This document shows, piece after piece, positions 10,373 to 20,249 of a stretch of 64,000 nucleotides of DNA. The DNA lies in the NCBI GenBank assembly GCA_030068145.1, contig JAPJBO010000248.1, positions 124,001 to 188,000 of the forward strand, written 5' to 3'. The notes under the pieces were generated by a model. The model was not told the origin of the DNA and made no database searches. It saw nothing but the letters and a program-made list of their open reading frames with translations. Position 1 is the first letter of the stretch. Each line of letters begins with the position of its first letter. The DNA is from Diplonema papillatum (taxonomy: Eukaryota > Euglenozoa > Diplonemea > Diplonemida > Diplonemidae). A program made the translations under genes and the position numbers.

Positions 10373-13300
10373 GGTTGTTTGTAGATCAGTACAACCTTAA
10401 ACTACGCCTAGCACACGGCCAGGCGGTCTTTAACGAACCTCCAGTACATTAAACGCAAGTCGGCAGGTCGTCATCAGACGCGGCACGAAAAGCAAACGTC
10501 GCCGACGCAGCACTTCAGCAATGCGTCCTCTTATTTACAGTGGGCACCGTACCTGAACTCAGCCCCGCTAGGCCGAGATTCCGGCTGTTCCGCAGGGCAT
10601 ACATCACTCCCCGAAGTTGACGTACGTGCAGAGACGTTCGTGCACATGCAGGCCTCTGAGGCCCCGGAACAATCGACCGTCCTTGGTGCGGTCGGTGAAG
10701 CAGCGCTTGCAGCGCAGTTCCGGGGGGTCCTTGGGCTGTTCAGGTGGCTGGTCGTGTGCTGCCAAAGCAGCGTCGGAGGGCATGGGTTGGCAAGATGCCA
10801 GATTCGCGTCGGTACAGGGCGGACTAGAAGGTATCAGCGGGACCTGCAGTGGGACTGTTGTTGCCATCATAGTAGGTGATGGCAAGCGTTCGACCACCTC
10901 GTGGGACGCATTGGGGATTCGTACGTATGCGGCGAGGTATATGTCAGTCCAAGGAACGTTGTCGACGTGCAAGACTCGTTCGTCATCGAAAAGCGTCCAT
11001 TGCATCCCTTGCAAGACGTATGTGACAAAATGGCCGCTTGTCGTATTTTGTCCCGTGTGTACAACCACCGCGGAAAGGCGTAGTGTGCCGTCCGGCAGTC
11101 GCAGGAGGAGCGGTAGGGAAGCGTCATTCCGTAGTCTCGCACCATCGCTTGCGTAAATGCCGAACTGCAACAGCAGGCACTCGGACGCCACATGCACGTT
11201 CATGGTCTCCACAACGGATCCAGCAGCTCCGCAGTCACACCTCCTCTCCGGATTCATAATTCCACGAACACAGAATGCGTCCTCCACCGGCCTTCCACGA
11301 GGGACTTGAAGACACCGTACCAGTTGATGACGGGTGGATGTGGCGCCACAGGCGATACATCGTGTTGTTGTCGTCATCGTGTTTTCCAGGCACGTCTGGA
11401 AAAGCCGCCAATCCGGACAAGCCTCCGTCGTCTCGTCCGGCCCTAGGGAGCTGTCTGTCCTATCCAGAATTGCAACCAAAGCCTCGTGCGCGTCGTGCTG
11501 TCGCGCATCGCAGAACATTGGGAGCATGGCGAGGATTGTTTCAGCCCCTATCCTTCGGCTGTCTTGGCTGAGCTGGCTCCTCCCCGAGCGCGAGCTTACC
11601 AGTAGGACGAAGTACGTCAAGAACTCCTTCAGGAACCCCCGGAAATTCAGAGGATTCTGCGCAAGACTGTAATACATGTTCTCGATCGGTTCCACACGCA
11701 ACAAGAGCTGCAGTACCGCATTGAGAAAACAAGTATTCCCAAGGTTCGGGAGGCCGGCAGGTTCAAACGGTGACGGGTCGAACATGCGGGAGGGCCGTTG
11801 GATACAAATGACAGCTTGGCGGCCGACAGCGGGTGATGATTCCAGCATGTCAGGCACTGCATGGGACACGTCGCAGCGCCGTTTCGGTCCAGGCTGAGCA
11901 GCCTCATCGTCTCTGCGCTTGCGCTTTCCTTTAGTCGTCCCATCCTGGGGCACAAGATCACGACGCTGCTTCGGAGCCGCAGTGGAAGGCCGATCGGGCG
12001 TATCTCGTTCCGTTCGTGTGCCAGGTCGAGGACGGTCCCTGTATCTCACGAAGGCCTTCTCAGCGAGCAGCCTCTCGACCGCTTGGTCGATGGACTCCAA
12101 GTCGGGCATCTGCAGAATGCGTTCCACTTCATGTACGAGCCACACGAAGTGCGCACGGATCTTCTCGCAGTGATCACCGAACTTCGCTTCTGGGTACGTG
12201 TCTAGTAACCATTTACGAAACCCACTTTTTAAGACACTCTTGCGGTACCCCCGTCTCATGAGCTTCAGCACCGTGTTGTTCATCTCGGTCTTAAAGTCAT
12301 GGAGGTTGTTCGCAATCCTGCCGTTACGCACAAGCGCTCCGATGAGGATACTCGACCCAAAGTTCGATGGAGCCGTGGAGAGCACGGATGTGTACGCCAA
12401 GGGCTGGTATCGGTATGCCTTCGCTTTGTCGAGGACTGACAGGCGCATGTATCTCCTCCCGGACATCTCGGAGACTTCATGTCGAATCCGAATACCAAGG
12501 AAAGTGGCGTCCCCAACCTTGGCGTTTGTCTGTTTGTACCTCATGTTGTACACAGATTCCGGTGGGGGTTTTGTGCCGAAACACAACAGATCGTCAATGA
12601 AGCGGCGTGTCAGGCTAAGCAATGCCGCACGTTGCGTGTCCCCGTCTTCCAAGAGTCGCATCATGTATTTTCGCTCTTTCGCATAGCAAAAGAGGTTGGC
12701 GATGTCCGGGGAAGCGTTCGCACCCATTGGGATGCCTAGCGTCTGCCTCATGAGAACCCTATTGACCAGAACATAGGTATTCACCAGGCAGAAAGACAAG
12801 AGGGTCTTGAGCTCCTGCGCCGAATACGCTGCTTCATGTGACCGTACCTCCGTGTTTACCTTAAAGGCGAAACAGCGCTTCTTACGAGTCGGCCCGTGTT
12901 GGCTCTTCGGACGTACTAATACGAGTCTTCCCGCGTCCACGTTCAAACGTGCAGCCTCCGCCGCGAAGGCCTCATTAATCGTGTCCGCAACCGCATTAAG
13001 AAGCTCCTCAAGCTCCAGCTGGTCATACATCGTTGTGAAGTCAAATGTACCAGCGTCCAGCTGCGCGAGTTCGTCCGCGTGTGTCTTCAGGAAGAAGGCC
13101 GTGTCGTCGCTCGACTCCGTGATCCAGAAGTACCGGTACCCAGTCGCGTTGAACCGAATGTCGTCTTCCCGCCGGAGGATGCTCATGATCGCCTTCAGCA
13201 AGCCGGTCAGGTCCAGTTGCGCGTCCGTCGTAGACGAGAACGTGGTCTTAGGGCGGGCGTCCCGTCCAGCATCGGCCGCCTCGGAGTCGGAGTCGACACA

Positions 13301-15535
13301 GTTCTTCCGCGAAACCCCAGCGATGTACCGCATGGACGTCACTTCCTTGTGCAGCTTCAGGGTGCCATATAGGTATGGGAGGACGTTCGATGAGTGTAAT
13401 CCTTCCCGTCCGAGGTAGGCCTTGTGCCTCGCAATGACTTGTTGAGGCGTCTCTTCGCTCGGGGAGTAGTTCGTACTGTGATTGACCTTCGCGTGTAAGT
13501 CCTGGTTGTAAAATCTTTTACACACGAAGCCGAAATCATGCGAGCTCTTGTCCACGGGCAGGATCACGAGATGTTCCTGCAACTCCAACAGTTTTTTACG
13601 CGCTCCAGCCGTCAGCTCCGGATCGGCTCCCACCCGGGAGAGGTCAACCGTGGCTAGTATCTTCCTCCGTAGCATCCTTGCGAAGTGCGGAGGGGCGTCC
13701 TTGAATTGCTCCTCAACGAACTGGGTCACAGCTTTGTCGACCTCCCTGCAAACGGCTTCTTCCCCACCGTCCGGTCGGAACTTGCGACCCTTGTCAAAAA
13801 GCGAAATTAGCTCGCTCGACGTTTTGAGGAGGTGTGCCTGCCCGCACGCATGCCCTTGGATGTGGTATCCGTCTAGAAGGTAGCGTTGGCAAGGGCATTC
13901 ACCAGGGGGAGGGGCCGGGGCAGCAGTTGTTTGTCGCGAAACATCCGTAAAGTTTGACAGAAGGACCCCGAGGGGAGGATTAAGCGACGTGGAAACCCTC
14001 GTGTTCACGAAGTCCGTTGAGTCCGCGAGCATTTCACGGAGTTCGGTATCGTGACGGAAAACGGCGGCTAGCTTCCTTTCATCCATCATCTTGCTCACCT
14101 GCCGTATGCAGAACCAAGGCGTTCGTGCTGCACTCTTTTTCTTCTTCGCAAGATGGTTGATCTCACTAAGCCTCGCCGTGAGCAGCTCGTCCAGGATTGC
14201 TACCTTCGGGTGCTGCAGGTGCTCAACCATGAACATTCGCACCCAGGTACGAACTCTGTAAACGCGGCTCTTCATCCACGGGTTCACGTCGTATGCCCGT
14301 AGGGTGTCCTCATCGAGTCCGAACATGTAATGCAGCTGCTTCCGGATGCCGAAGTATCGGCCTCGACTTTGGTCCACGTGGATCTGCCCATCCTTCACAT
14401 GCACCCAGGCGTCTCCGCGCTCTCGAGGATATTCCGGGGTAGACTGCCCGCTGTCCGGTTTGCCCTTGAACGACGGAGCAGATCGCGGCTTCTTACCTCG
14501 CTTGTTAAAGCCGCTTGCAGTACTAACCATATTGAACTGCGGCTTTAGCCTCGCGATGAAAGCCATTTCTATCGGCTCGGCAACTTTGTCGAAGTTACCC
14601 CCAGCCGCATAGAACGCTTCTGGGACGTCGTAGAGGATGAACGCGTAAGGCGGCGAGGGGAGGTTCTGCAAGTGTCGCTTGAACCTGTCCTGCTTGGTGT
14701 TCCGGCCAGACCAATGCTTTGTAACCCGCTCCTGCATCGTCTTGCTCGTCTTGCCGATGTACAGCAGGTTGGCGTGGGCATCAACTAGTCCGTAGATGAG
14801 ACCCGTAGCGCGGTAGTTGCTCGCGTCTGTCGGGCGCTGGAGTCTCATCGTCGCGTACGTGTGGTCTAGGAGCCTGCGATACCTCTTCTGGAACCGGGCC
14901 GTAAACAGCTCGCCCTGCTCTTTCCACTTCGGCCAATCTATCTGTGTCGTCTTCTCCGTTTTGCCACGTACACAGTCAGTTTGGAAGAATGGTGCGAGAA
15001 AGGGCTTTGCGAACTCCGGGCGTCGCCGCATGTCCGCGTCAGCTGGTGGCAAACGTACCATGTTGACCGCGAAGCTCTTGCGAGGATTGTGGGGCCGGGT
15101 CCGTATCGTAAAGGGTGGTGCTCTGTACAGGGATCGGGGTTGCCGGGGGTAGTAGAATGCGTCGGCTGAGGCGTTGACGGAACGTAACGGAACTGATTTG
15201 AATTGCTTGAGGGAGGCTGTGCACTGTACAAGGGGGTGGTAGTGGGATTGGGTGGTGAGCGGGTTGCTGTTCTGGATTATCGGCGGTACTCTTCACGCGA
15301 CGTACACGGTGTTGTTGTTAGGGATGTCGGTTTGTTGCTAAGCTCAAGTCTTAGCGCGCTTTGTTCGGAGGGTGCGTTTTGTGATCTTGGTTGGGGGTTT
15401 TCCCGGTTTGTAGTAGCGAGGCCGCACGGGGGCAGGATGGCACCAAGCCTAGACTCTGCCCGGTCTCGTTGCCGATGTCTTGTGGTACAGCGGGGCGAAG
15501 TTAATGCGATTTAACCGTCTCCCTACCTGTACCGG
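10373..15535 (-). mobile_element. Penelope-like retroelement (approximate extent)
   Basis: The limits are approximate. The 3' side is set by the family M repeat at 10,372 and the 5' side by a G-run at 15,539. The single intact 1,485-codon frame at 10,604-15,061 suggests recent or current activity. I found no target-site duplication, no pseudo-LTR pair and no convincing hammerhead core by eye. Confidence 0.5.
10604..15061 (-). CDS. Penelope-like polyprotein: GIY-YIG + RT + USP protease + CCHC finger
   Basis: One uninterrupted frame of 1,485 residues. Residues 87-180 form a GIY-YIG endonuclease: LIYGL and LLYIGKT at 88-104, R112, E162, N177. Residues 389-410 hold a Cys/His cluster (CPCQRYLLDGYHIQGHAC). 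Residues 500-860 are a Penelope-type reverse transcriptase: LPVDKSSHDFGFVCKRFY, motif A FDFTTMYDQL with D674, GIPMGANASP at 776-785 and the FIDD catalytic box at 821-824. A basic, NLS-like linker follows (KGKRKRR and PKRRC, 1044-1063). Residues 1103-1382 are a ubiquitin-specific protease: Cys box LPNLGNTCFLNAVLQLL with C1111, QHDAHE at 1188-1193, CxxC/CxC finger at 1235-1238 and 1275-1277, and His box SGHFVTYV with H1344 and D1359/D1360. A CxxC...HxHxxxC finger (1451-1478) ends the protein. An N-terminal GIY-YIG is typical of the permuted Chlamys/Naiad-type clades. The USP domain is, to my knowledge, new. The frame stays open for about 77 codons upstream of the chosen ATG. Confidence 0.93.
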   Translation of the reverse strand: MVRLPPADADMRRRPEFAKPFLAPFFQTDCVRGKTEKTTQIDWPKWKEQGELFTARFQKRYRRLLDHTYATMRLQRPTDASNYRATGLIYGLVDAHANLLYIGKTSKTMQERVTKHWSGRNTKQDRFKRHLQNLPSPPYAFILYDVPEAFYAAGGNFDKVAEPIEMAFIARLKPQFNMVSTASGFNKRGKKPRSAPSFKGKPDSGQSTPEYPRERGDAWVHVKDGQIHVDQSRGRYFGIRKQLHYMFGLDEDTLRAYDVNPWMKSRVYRVRTWVRMFMVEHLQHPKVAILDELLTARLSEINHLAKKKKSAARTPWFCIRQVSKMMDERKLAAVFRHDTELREMLADSTDFVNTRVSTSLNPPLGVLLSNFTDVSRQTTAAPAPPPGECPCQRYLLDGYHIQGHACGQAHLLKTSSELISLFDKGRKFRPDGGEEAVCREVDKAVTQFVEEQFKDAPPHFARMLRRKILATVDLSRVGADPELTAGARKKLLELQEHLVILPVDKSSHDFGFVCKRFYNQDLHAKVNHSTNYSPSEETPQQVIARHKAYLGREGLHSSNVLPYLYGTLKLHKEVTSMRYIAGVSRKNCVDSDSEAADAGRDARPKTTFSSTTDAQLDLTGLLKAIMSILRREDDIRFNATGYRYFWITESSDDTAFFLKTHADELAQLDAGTFDFTTMYDQLELEELLNAVADTINEAFAAEAARLNVDAGRLVLVRPKSQHGPTRKKRCFAFKVNTEVRSHEAAYSAQELKTLLSFCLVNTYVLVNRVLMRQTLGIPMGANASPDIANLFCYAKERKYMMRLLEDGDTQRAALLSLTRRFIDDLLCFGTKPPPESVYNMRYKQTNAKVGDATFLGIRIRHEVSEMSGRRYMRLSVLDKAKAYRYQPLAYTSVLSTAPSNFGSSILIGALVRNGRIANNLHDFKTEMNNTVLKLMRRGYRKSVLKSGFRKWLLDTYPEAKFGDHCEKIRAHFVWLVHEVERILQMPDLESIDQAVERLLAEKAFVRYRDRPRPGTRTERDTPDRPSTAAPKQRRDLVPQDGTTKGKRKRRDDEAAQPGPKRRCDVSHAVPDMLESSPAVGRQAVICIQRPSRMFDPSPFEPAGLPNLGNTCFLNAVLQLLLRVEPIENMYYSLAQNPLNFRGFLKEFLTYFVLLVSSRSGRSQLSQDSRRIGAETILAMLPMFCDARQHDAHEALVAILDRTDSSLGPDETTEACPDWRLFQTCLENTMTTTTRCIACGATSTRHQLVRCLQVPRGRPVEDAFCVRGIMNPERRCDCGAAGSVVETMNVHVASECLLLQFGIYASDGARLRNDASLPLLLRLPDGTLRLSAVVVHTGQNTTSGHFVTYVLQGMQWTLFDDERVLHVDNVPWTDIYLAAYVRIPNASHEVVERLPSPTMMATTVPLQVPLIPSSPPCTDANLASCQPMPSDAALAAHDQPPEQPKDPPELRCKRCFTDRTKDGRLFRGLRGLHVHERLCTYVNFGE

Positions 15536-16115
15536 TTGGGGGGGGGGGGGGGTCATGCATGGCTTCTTTCGTGCACACTTTTGCTTGCTTGCTTTGGTAA
15601 GCCAGGTTCGTAACAATTTGTGACCAACGCCAAGATCTCACCAGGGGTTTCTTTCGTTTCGCGGCTCGCGTTTGTTTGTGGACAGACGCCGGTGGTGGAT
15701 TCGGCGGGCTGCCTCTTTTCTCTCTTCACGTCGTATGATTCCCTGAGATGTTCGCTTCGGCTTGAGCACTCGGGATGATGACACAGGAGAGGGATAGGGG
15801 CCGGGGAGGGAGGGTCCCGCCCGAGATCAAGGAAAGACAAGCATTGAGATTTCGTCGCGAGGTGACCCCTCGCCCGCTAAAATACCCTCTCTCAGGCCCT
15901 CCCCCCCTCAGGCCCTCACCCCGTCTCAGGCCCTCACCCCCTCTCAGGCCCTCACCCCCTCGCCATTTTTTTTTTTTTCGCGTCAAAGTTCCTGTACCTG
16001 GCCCTTGGCTCCCTTTGAAAAAAGGTTGAGCTCTGGGCCTCCTGCGTCCGGCGGGTGTTACTTGATCGATTCCCTGCTTGGTTTTGGGTCGCGCTTTCTT
16101 TGCCCTCGCTGGACT
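15062..16115. other. Spacer 5' of the retroelement
   Basis: The first about 230 bp are an open continuation of the retroelement frame without an ATG. A run of about 14 G lies at 15,539-15,552. At about 15,890-15,965 an 18-20 bp C-rich minisatellite (CAGGCCCTCACCCC) occurs in four copies. No gene seen. Confidence 0.5.
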
Positions 16116-16129
16116 GCTTTTCTCACGCC

Positions 16130-16845
16130 CCTGGGCACGGTTTGCCTCAGTGTGCTTTTCTCACGGTTTGCCTCAGTGTGCTTTTCTCACGGTTTGCCTC
16201 AGTGTGCTTTTCTCACGGTTTGCCTCAGTGTGCTTTTCTCACGGTTTGCCTCAGTGTGCTTTTCTCACGGTTTGCCTCAGTGTGCTTTTCTCACGGTTTG
16301 CCTCAGTGTGCTTTTCTCACGGTTTGCCTCAGTGTGCTTTTCTCACGGTTTGCCTCAGTGTGCTTTTCTCACGGTTTGCCTCAGTGTGCTTTTCTCACGG
16401 TTTGCCTCAGTGTGCTTTTCTCACGGTTTGCCTCAGTGTGCTTTTCTCACGGTTTGCCTCAGTGTGCTTTTCTCACGGTTTGCCTCAGTGTGCTTTTCTC
16501 ACGGTTTGCCTCAGTGTGCTTTTCTCACGGTTTGCCTCAGTGTGCTTTTCTCACGGTTTGCCTCAGTGTGCTTTTCTCACGGTTTGCCTCAGTGTGCTTT
16601 TCTCACGGTTTGCCTCAGTGTGCTTTTCTCACGCCCCTGGGCACGGTTTGCCTCGGTGTGCTTTTCTCACGGTTTGCCTCAGTGTGCTTTTCTCATGGTT
16701 TGCCTCAGTGTGCTTTTCTCACGGTTTGCCTCAGTGTGCTTTTCTCACGGTTTGCCTCAGTGTGCTTTTCTCACGCCCCTGGGCACGGTTTGCCTCGGTG
16801 TGCTTTTCTCACGCCCCTGGGCACGGTTTGCCTCAGTGTACGAGG
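16130..16845 (+). repeat. 26-bp minisatellite, about 27 copies
   Basis: The unit is TTTGCCTCAGTGTGC plus TTTTCTCACGG, almost perfectly repeated. At four points a 13-bp insert (CCCCTGGGCACGG) interrupts it. Because 26 is not a multiple of three and the unit lacks stops, all plus-strand frames stay open. The resulting long frames are not evidence of a gene. Confidence 0.95.
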
Positions 16846-17369
16846 CGGTGCCTCTGCTCCAAGATAGTGACGAAGTGCGACGGCGTTTTCGGTGGTGCCC
16901 ACCCCGCACCGAGGGAAACGACATTTCCGCCTCAAAAGAACTCAACGCACTTTGACGCAGGACAACAGGTTCATGAAAAGAAAAGAAACAGGCGAGGTCA
17001 TGTATCAGTAAAGGGAGGAAGGAGAGAGGAAGGAGACAGGGGGCTGAAACACGAGCTGCGGAGCAGACCAGCTCGTGCGCCCGAGAACAAGTTGAGGTGT
17101 GTGTCCGAGAACAAGGTATGGTGTTACCTGAGCCATGTACACACGAAATGTGGCCGTGCTTGATTGGTATGCGCTCAACATCCAGAGAAGGGTCTGGTTT
17201 CGACTTTTATCAGCATCTAACCTTTTTTAGGGCGGTCCATACTCAGCGCGGGGGACGGGCGGAAGGGAATCGTTGAGTCGCAGCTCTTGACAAGGACAGA
17301 TGGGAAATACTCGAGGGAATGCCTTGTGCTCATTTGTTGAAACAATACAACTACAAAATGGGTCTTTTT
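16846..17369. other. Spacer
   Basis: Unique-looking sequence after the minisatellite. A short minus-strand frame near 16,860-16,945 (EAEMSFPSVRGGHHRKRRR) has an acceptor-like site but no other support. Nothing else is identifiable. Confidence 0.4.
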
Positions 17370-17515
17370 TTGTTGAACGCTTACCCGCCACTAAACCCAG
17401 ATTTACCTGTGTTTCGTGTGGGCTGCAGCACATTTACCTCCTTTGTCTATCGCAACTGGCAGACTGGCAGTCTCTTCAAGCATTTCCTACAAAGCAGGTG
17501 CGTATACAAAAAAAG
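17370..17515 (+). repeat. Dispersed repeat family A
   Basis: Well-preserved copy: CCGCCACTAAACCCAGATTT, then the GGGCTGCAGCACATTTACC block, ending in GGTGCGTATACAAAAAAAG. No exon could be recognised beside it, so it may lie in an intron or intergenic DNA. Confidence 0.7.
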
Positions 17516-17964
17516 AAGGTGCTTTTATCCTTCGCTTTGTCTGACGAACGGGGGAGGGGGGGTCGATCCTGTTTTTGGCTTTGTAGGTTCTCTCGACTCC
17601 CCAAATCGTGGTTAGCACAAACTCAAGAGGTCTAGTCAACGTTTCCCTGCAGGATTAGCATACTTTGTTTGTGCGTACGTGTGTAAACCCTGTTTTGAGT
17701 GATTTAACACAGCACGCTGCCATCCGACACTTTTTGATATAGACAAGCAAGCTTGTTACCATAAAAAAAAATGACGATCCCCTCCTCCCCTGCAAACCCC
17801 ATAGATTTCCCCTCGGTTTGATGGGTGATGCGCCGATGCTCCGGGTTTTTGTGGGCGGGCCCGCTGGTCCTTCGGTGTGGCCGAGCAATTCCGGCCAAAA
17901 TGATTTCGGCAGATTGCGGCGACCGAAGAACCTTTTTTTCGTTGGACTACCCAGTGTGCGCACG

Positions 17965-18385
17965 ATCAGCCGGCTGATTAAACTTCGAGCCTTTTGTGTT
18001 TCCGACGATCCCGTGGGACGTACAGATTGGTGTCTTTCGACCTTTTTGTTTGTTTGTGAGGTTCAGCTTGGTGCGTGTGGCTGGTGGGCGGGGGGGGGGG
18101 GATTGCAAGAGTGCTTGGAATGGGTATGTGCTCAACACCGCACTGGTCCCGTCTGCGCCGTGTTTCGGTCCTTTAAGCCACGGACACATAAGGCGGACCA
18201 TCATCAGCGCGGACCCTGAGTGTCTGCAGACAGGACTGCGGTGTGAGTCTGGTTTGTCAGGCGGCTGTTCGTAGCTCGTCACACCAGGACCACCCGTGCT
18301 ACTGCAGGCGAATCCGTCACGGGGAGAAGGCCCCTACAACCGTGTCTGAGCAATCAGTTAAAAAACTCCGCCGGTGGGCGGGGGG
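17965..18385 (+). repeat. Repeat cluster: F fragment, D and E copies
   Basis: A palindromic F fragment (GATCAGCCGGCTGATTAA) is followed by a family D copy to about 18,110. Then comes a family E copy of about 270 bp starting at the CTTGGAATGGGTATGTGCTC phrase. Family E recurs at 36,757-37,127 and 44,450-44,822. Confidence 0.7.
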
Positions 18386-18779
18386 GGTGGGGTTGGATAG
18401 GAAGCTCTACTGTATCGGGCTAGAGCTTTAATTCATGCTTGAGCCAGGATGCCCACTCCGCAGCCTTTCCGCTGGGCTCTTGGTAGCTGATCCGCTCGCA
18501 TACACTTTTCATTTTTTTTTTTCACCGGCAGACGGTCAGCCGCGGGGCAGAGCGGACGGGGTTGTGGCACTGTGCTGCCTCCGACTCAAGCGTTGCAAGC
18601 TGTGGTTTGACCGCATCGCACAAAATCAGTCGATCTTCAACCGTGTAAGCTTTGGCTATGCCGCCCATGGAGGGGAATCAGCTTGACGCACAAAGCCGGG
18701 CAAGATGTGAATCAAGATGTTGTCGCAAAAACCGTCTGATCGGCAGACCTTTCAAAAATCAGCCGGCTGATTATGACAG
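18386..18779. repeat. Family F copy and spacer
   Basis: From about 18,600 the sequence follows the family F order seen at 660-840 (TTTGGCTATGCCGCCCATGG, then GATCGGCAGACCTT, then AATCAGCCGGCTGATTAT). A TTTTTTTTTT run lies near 18,512. No gene seen. Confidence 0.55.
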
Positions 18780-19085
18780 CAATGTCCTGGTTGAACAACA
18801 GCTCTCTCTGAGCTAGCCTTAGGTCACCTGCGTTAATGTGCAGTAAACGACAACATCGCACGATGGTGGTCTCCTTGGCCGGTGTGTTGCCCGTCAAGTG
18901 CATGTCCTGAAAGCTTTCCTGACGACCTGGTCGAACAACAGCTCCCCTTGAGCTAGCCTTAGGATACCTGCGTTAACGTGCAGTAGACGACAACCTCTCG
19001 CACGGTGAAGGGAAGGTGGTCTCCTTGGTCGTAGCGGTGTTGCCCGTCAACTGCATGTCCCTGAAGGGCTATTCCCGACGCGACC
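18780..19085 (-). repeat. Two degenerate tail copies of the glycosyltransferase-like gene
   Basis: Two tandem units of about 150 bp (starting near 18,785 and 18,930). Each carries a decayed form of the last coding block and stop region of the exon at 19,086-19,619, for example GTCGAACAACAGCTCCCCTT against GTCGAACAGCAGCTTCCGCC. They lie directly downstream of the real stop codon. Confidence 0.65.
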
Positions 19086-19619
19086 CTAGTCGAACAGCAG
19101 CTTCCGCCTCTCGACAACAATAATCTCGCCCCACGGCGTCGACAGCGTGGCGAACCTCGCGTCCACGACGCGTATTTTGGACCAAGCCCCGTGCTCGGCA
19201 GCGAGCGCCCGGTTGTAAAGCGACTTCGGCAGCAGGAGCGAGTCCTTCCTACCAGATCCGTGGTTCTGGTGCACAGCGAGGATGGTGTCGCTCGCGTCGA
19301 CGACCACCGCGCCGGCGTCCTCGTTGTACTTGCCGACGAGCCAGTTGTCGAAGGCCGCCCCGCCTACTATGAAGTCGGGCATCGCGCCCCAGTCGCACAG
19401 CCCGCGGCTGACCGCGAAGTAGTCCTCCGCGTTGGACTGGAACCGCTGCCCGGCGGCCGCCAGCCGCGCGAGCGAAGCGTCGAGGTCCGCTTTGCCCCGT
19501 CCCAGGCCCACGTCCGCCGGCATGTCCGTGTTGACCCGCATCCCGACAACGAGGAGCTTCACTTCGGCGCTCGGCTGCCGTTTTCGTGCAAACTCGAAGG
19601 ACGCCGCAAGCGATTCAGC
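19086..19619 (-). CDS. Glycosyltransferase-like protein, copy 1, last exon
   Basis: This 178-codon exon has the same length and frame as the last exon of copy 2 (27,132-27,665), with high identity. Key motifs are KLLVVGMRVNTDMPAD, DYFAVSRGLCDWGAMPDFIV, GGAAFDNWLVGKY and DTILAVHQNHG. That set matches the GT-A-like nucleotide-sugar transferase family in which a Y-x-N-S-D-I-L segment (here in the previous exon) precedes a G-R-x-x-x-D-N-W-L block and an A-V-H-Q-N-H block. The acceptor is TTTTAAATCTCAG and the splice joins in phase 0. This copy belongs to a gene whose first exon is frameshifted (see 21,584-23,087). Confidence 0.75.
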   Translation of the reverse strand, partial: AESLAASFEFARKRQPSAEVKLLVVGMRVNTDMPADVGLGRGKADLDASLARLAAAGQRFQSNAEDYFAVSRGLCDWGAMPDFIVGGAAFDNWLVGKYNEDAGAVVVDASDTILAVHQNHGSGRKDSLLLPKSLYNRALAAEHGAWSKIRVVDARFATLSTPWGEIIVVERRKLLFD

Positions 19620-20030
19620 CTGAGATTTAAAAGAGAGGCAATGAGACAGAGGGAGAGGGGGAGAACACAAAACAACAAGATTCGCTGTCGGGTTTGTTAC
19701 GCCTTAGCAGTCCCAGGGCCCGGTCCCACCCTCCTGTCATTTTTTTTGTGTTCTCGTTGTCATCGCCATCGCGTTGACTTTCCGAGAACTTTTGTTTGTG
19801 CACGCCGGTTTTCCCACTTGTATGTTACCCTGTGTAAATATAACCAGGTAAGGAATTCTGATCAACCACCAAAACACGCTGCCTACGTCTTTTTTCGAGA
19901 CTGGAGGTCCTATGAACATGCAATGTGAATAGCCTCTATTCGAGCCAACCCGGCTTTTAATGTTGCGAAAGTGTATAGTTTTTGGACTAGATAGTAGTGT
20001 GAAGCAAACTTTTTTTAATCCTTCCGAAAG

Positions 20031-20109
20031 GTATGCGGGTGGCAGAGTGAGCGGGCGTCGGCCTTCAGGCCGGTCGGTCCGGGTTCGAACCCCGCCCATC
20101 ACACTTTTT
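20031..20109 (+). ncRNA. tRNA-like Pol III element with terminator
   Basis: The sequence has a good B box (GGTTCGAACCC, 20,082-20,092), an A-box-like TGGCAGAGTGA and an arm with GGCC-TTCA-GGCC. A TTTTT terminator directly follows the 3' end. The acceptor stem does not pair well and the anticodon loop would have only four bases, so this is not a normal tRNA. A tRNA-derived SINE head or tRNA pseudogene is more likely. It lies inside intron 2 of glycosyltransferase-like copy 1, antisense. Confidence 0.45.
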
Positions 20110-20249
20110 CGGTCGAAGATTGTTTTCGAGGTTTGTTGCGTTTCGGGGTCCAATGTGTCCGAAAGTTGCGTTTTCTGCGGAGTTTCTCAGTATCTGCGGT
20201 ATTCGGGTCACCCCGCCGGCTCCCGGAGGGGGGCGGCGGGAAAAGGCTG

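Noticed and set aside
10441..10540. Hammerhead ribozyme candidate (CTGATGA on the minus strand near 10,478)
   Set aside because: No GAAA core follows at the needed distance and stems II and III do not form, so this is a chance match.
16005..17163. Frames of 270-361 codons with cysteine-rich repeats
   Set aside because: Produced purely by the 26-bp minisatellite, equally in all plus frames.
20031..20104. Ordinary tRNA gene
   Set aside because: Acceptor stem and anticodon arm do not fold into a cloverleaf with a seven-base loop.
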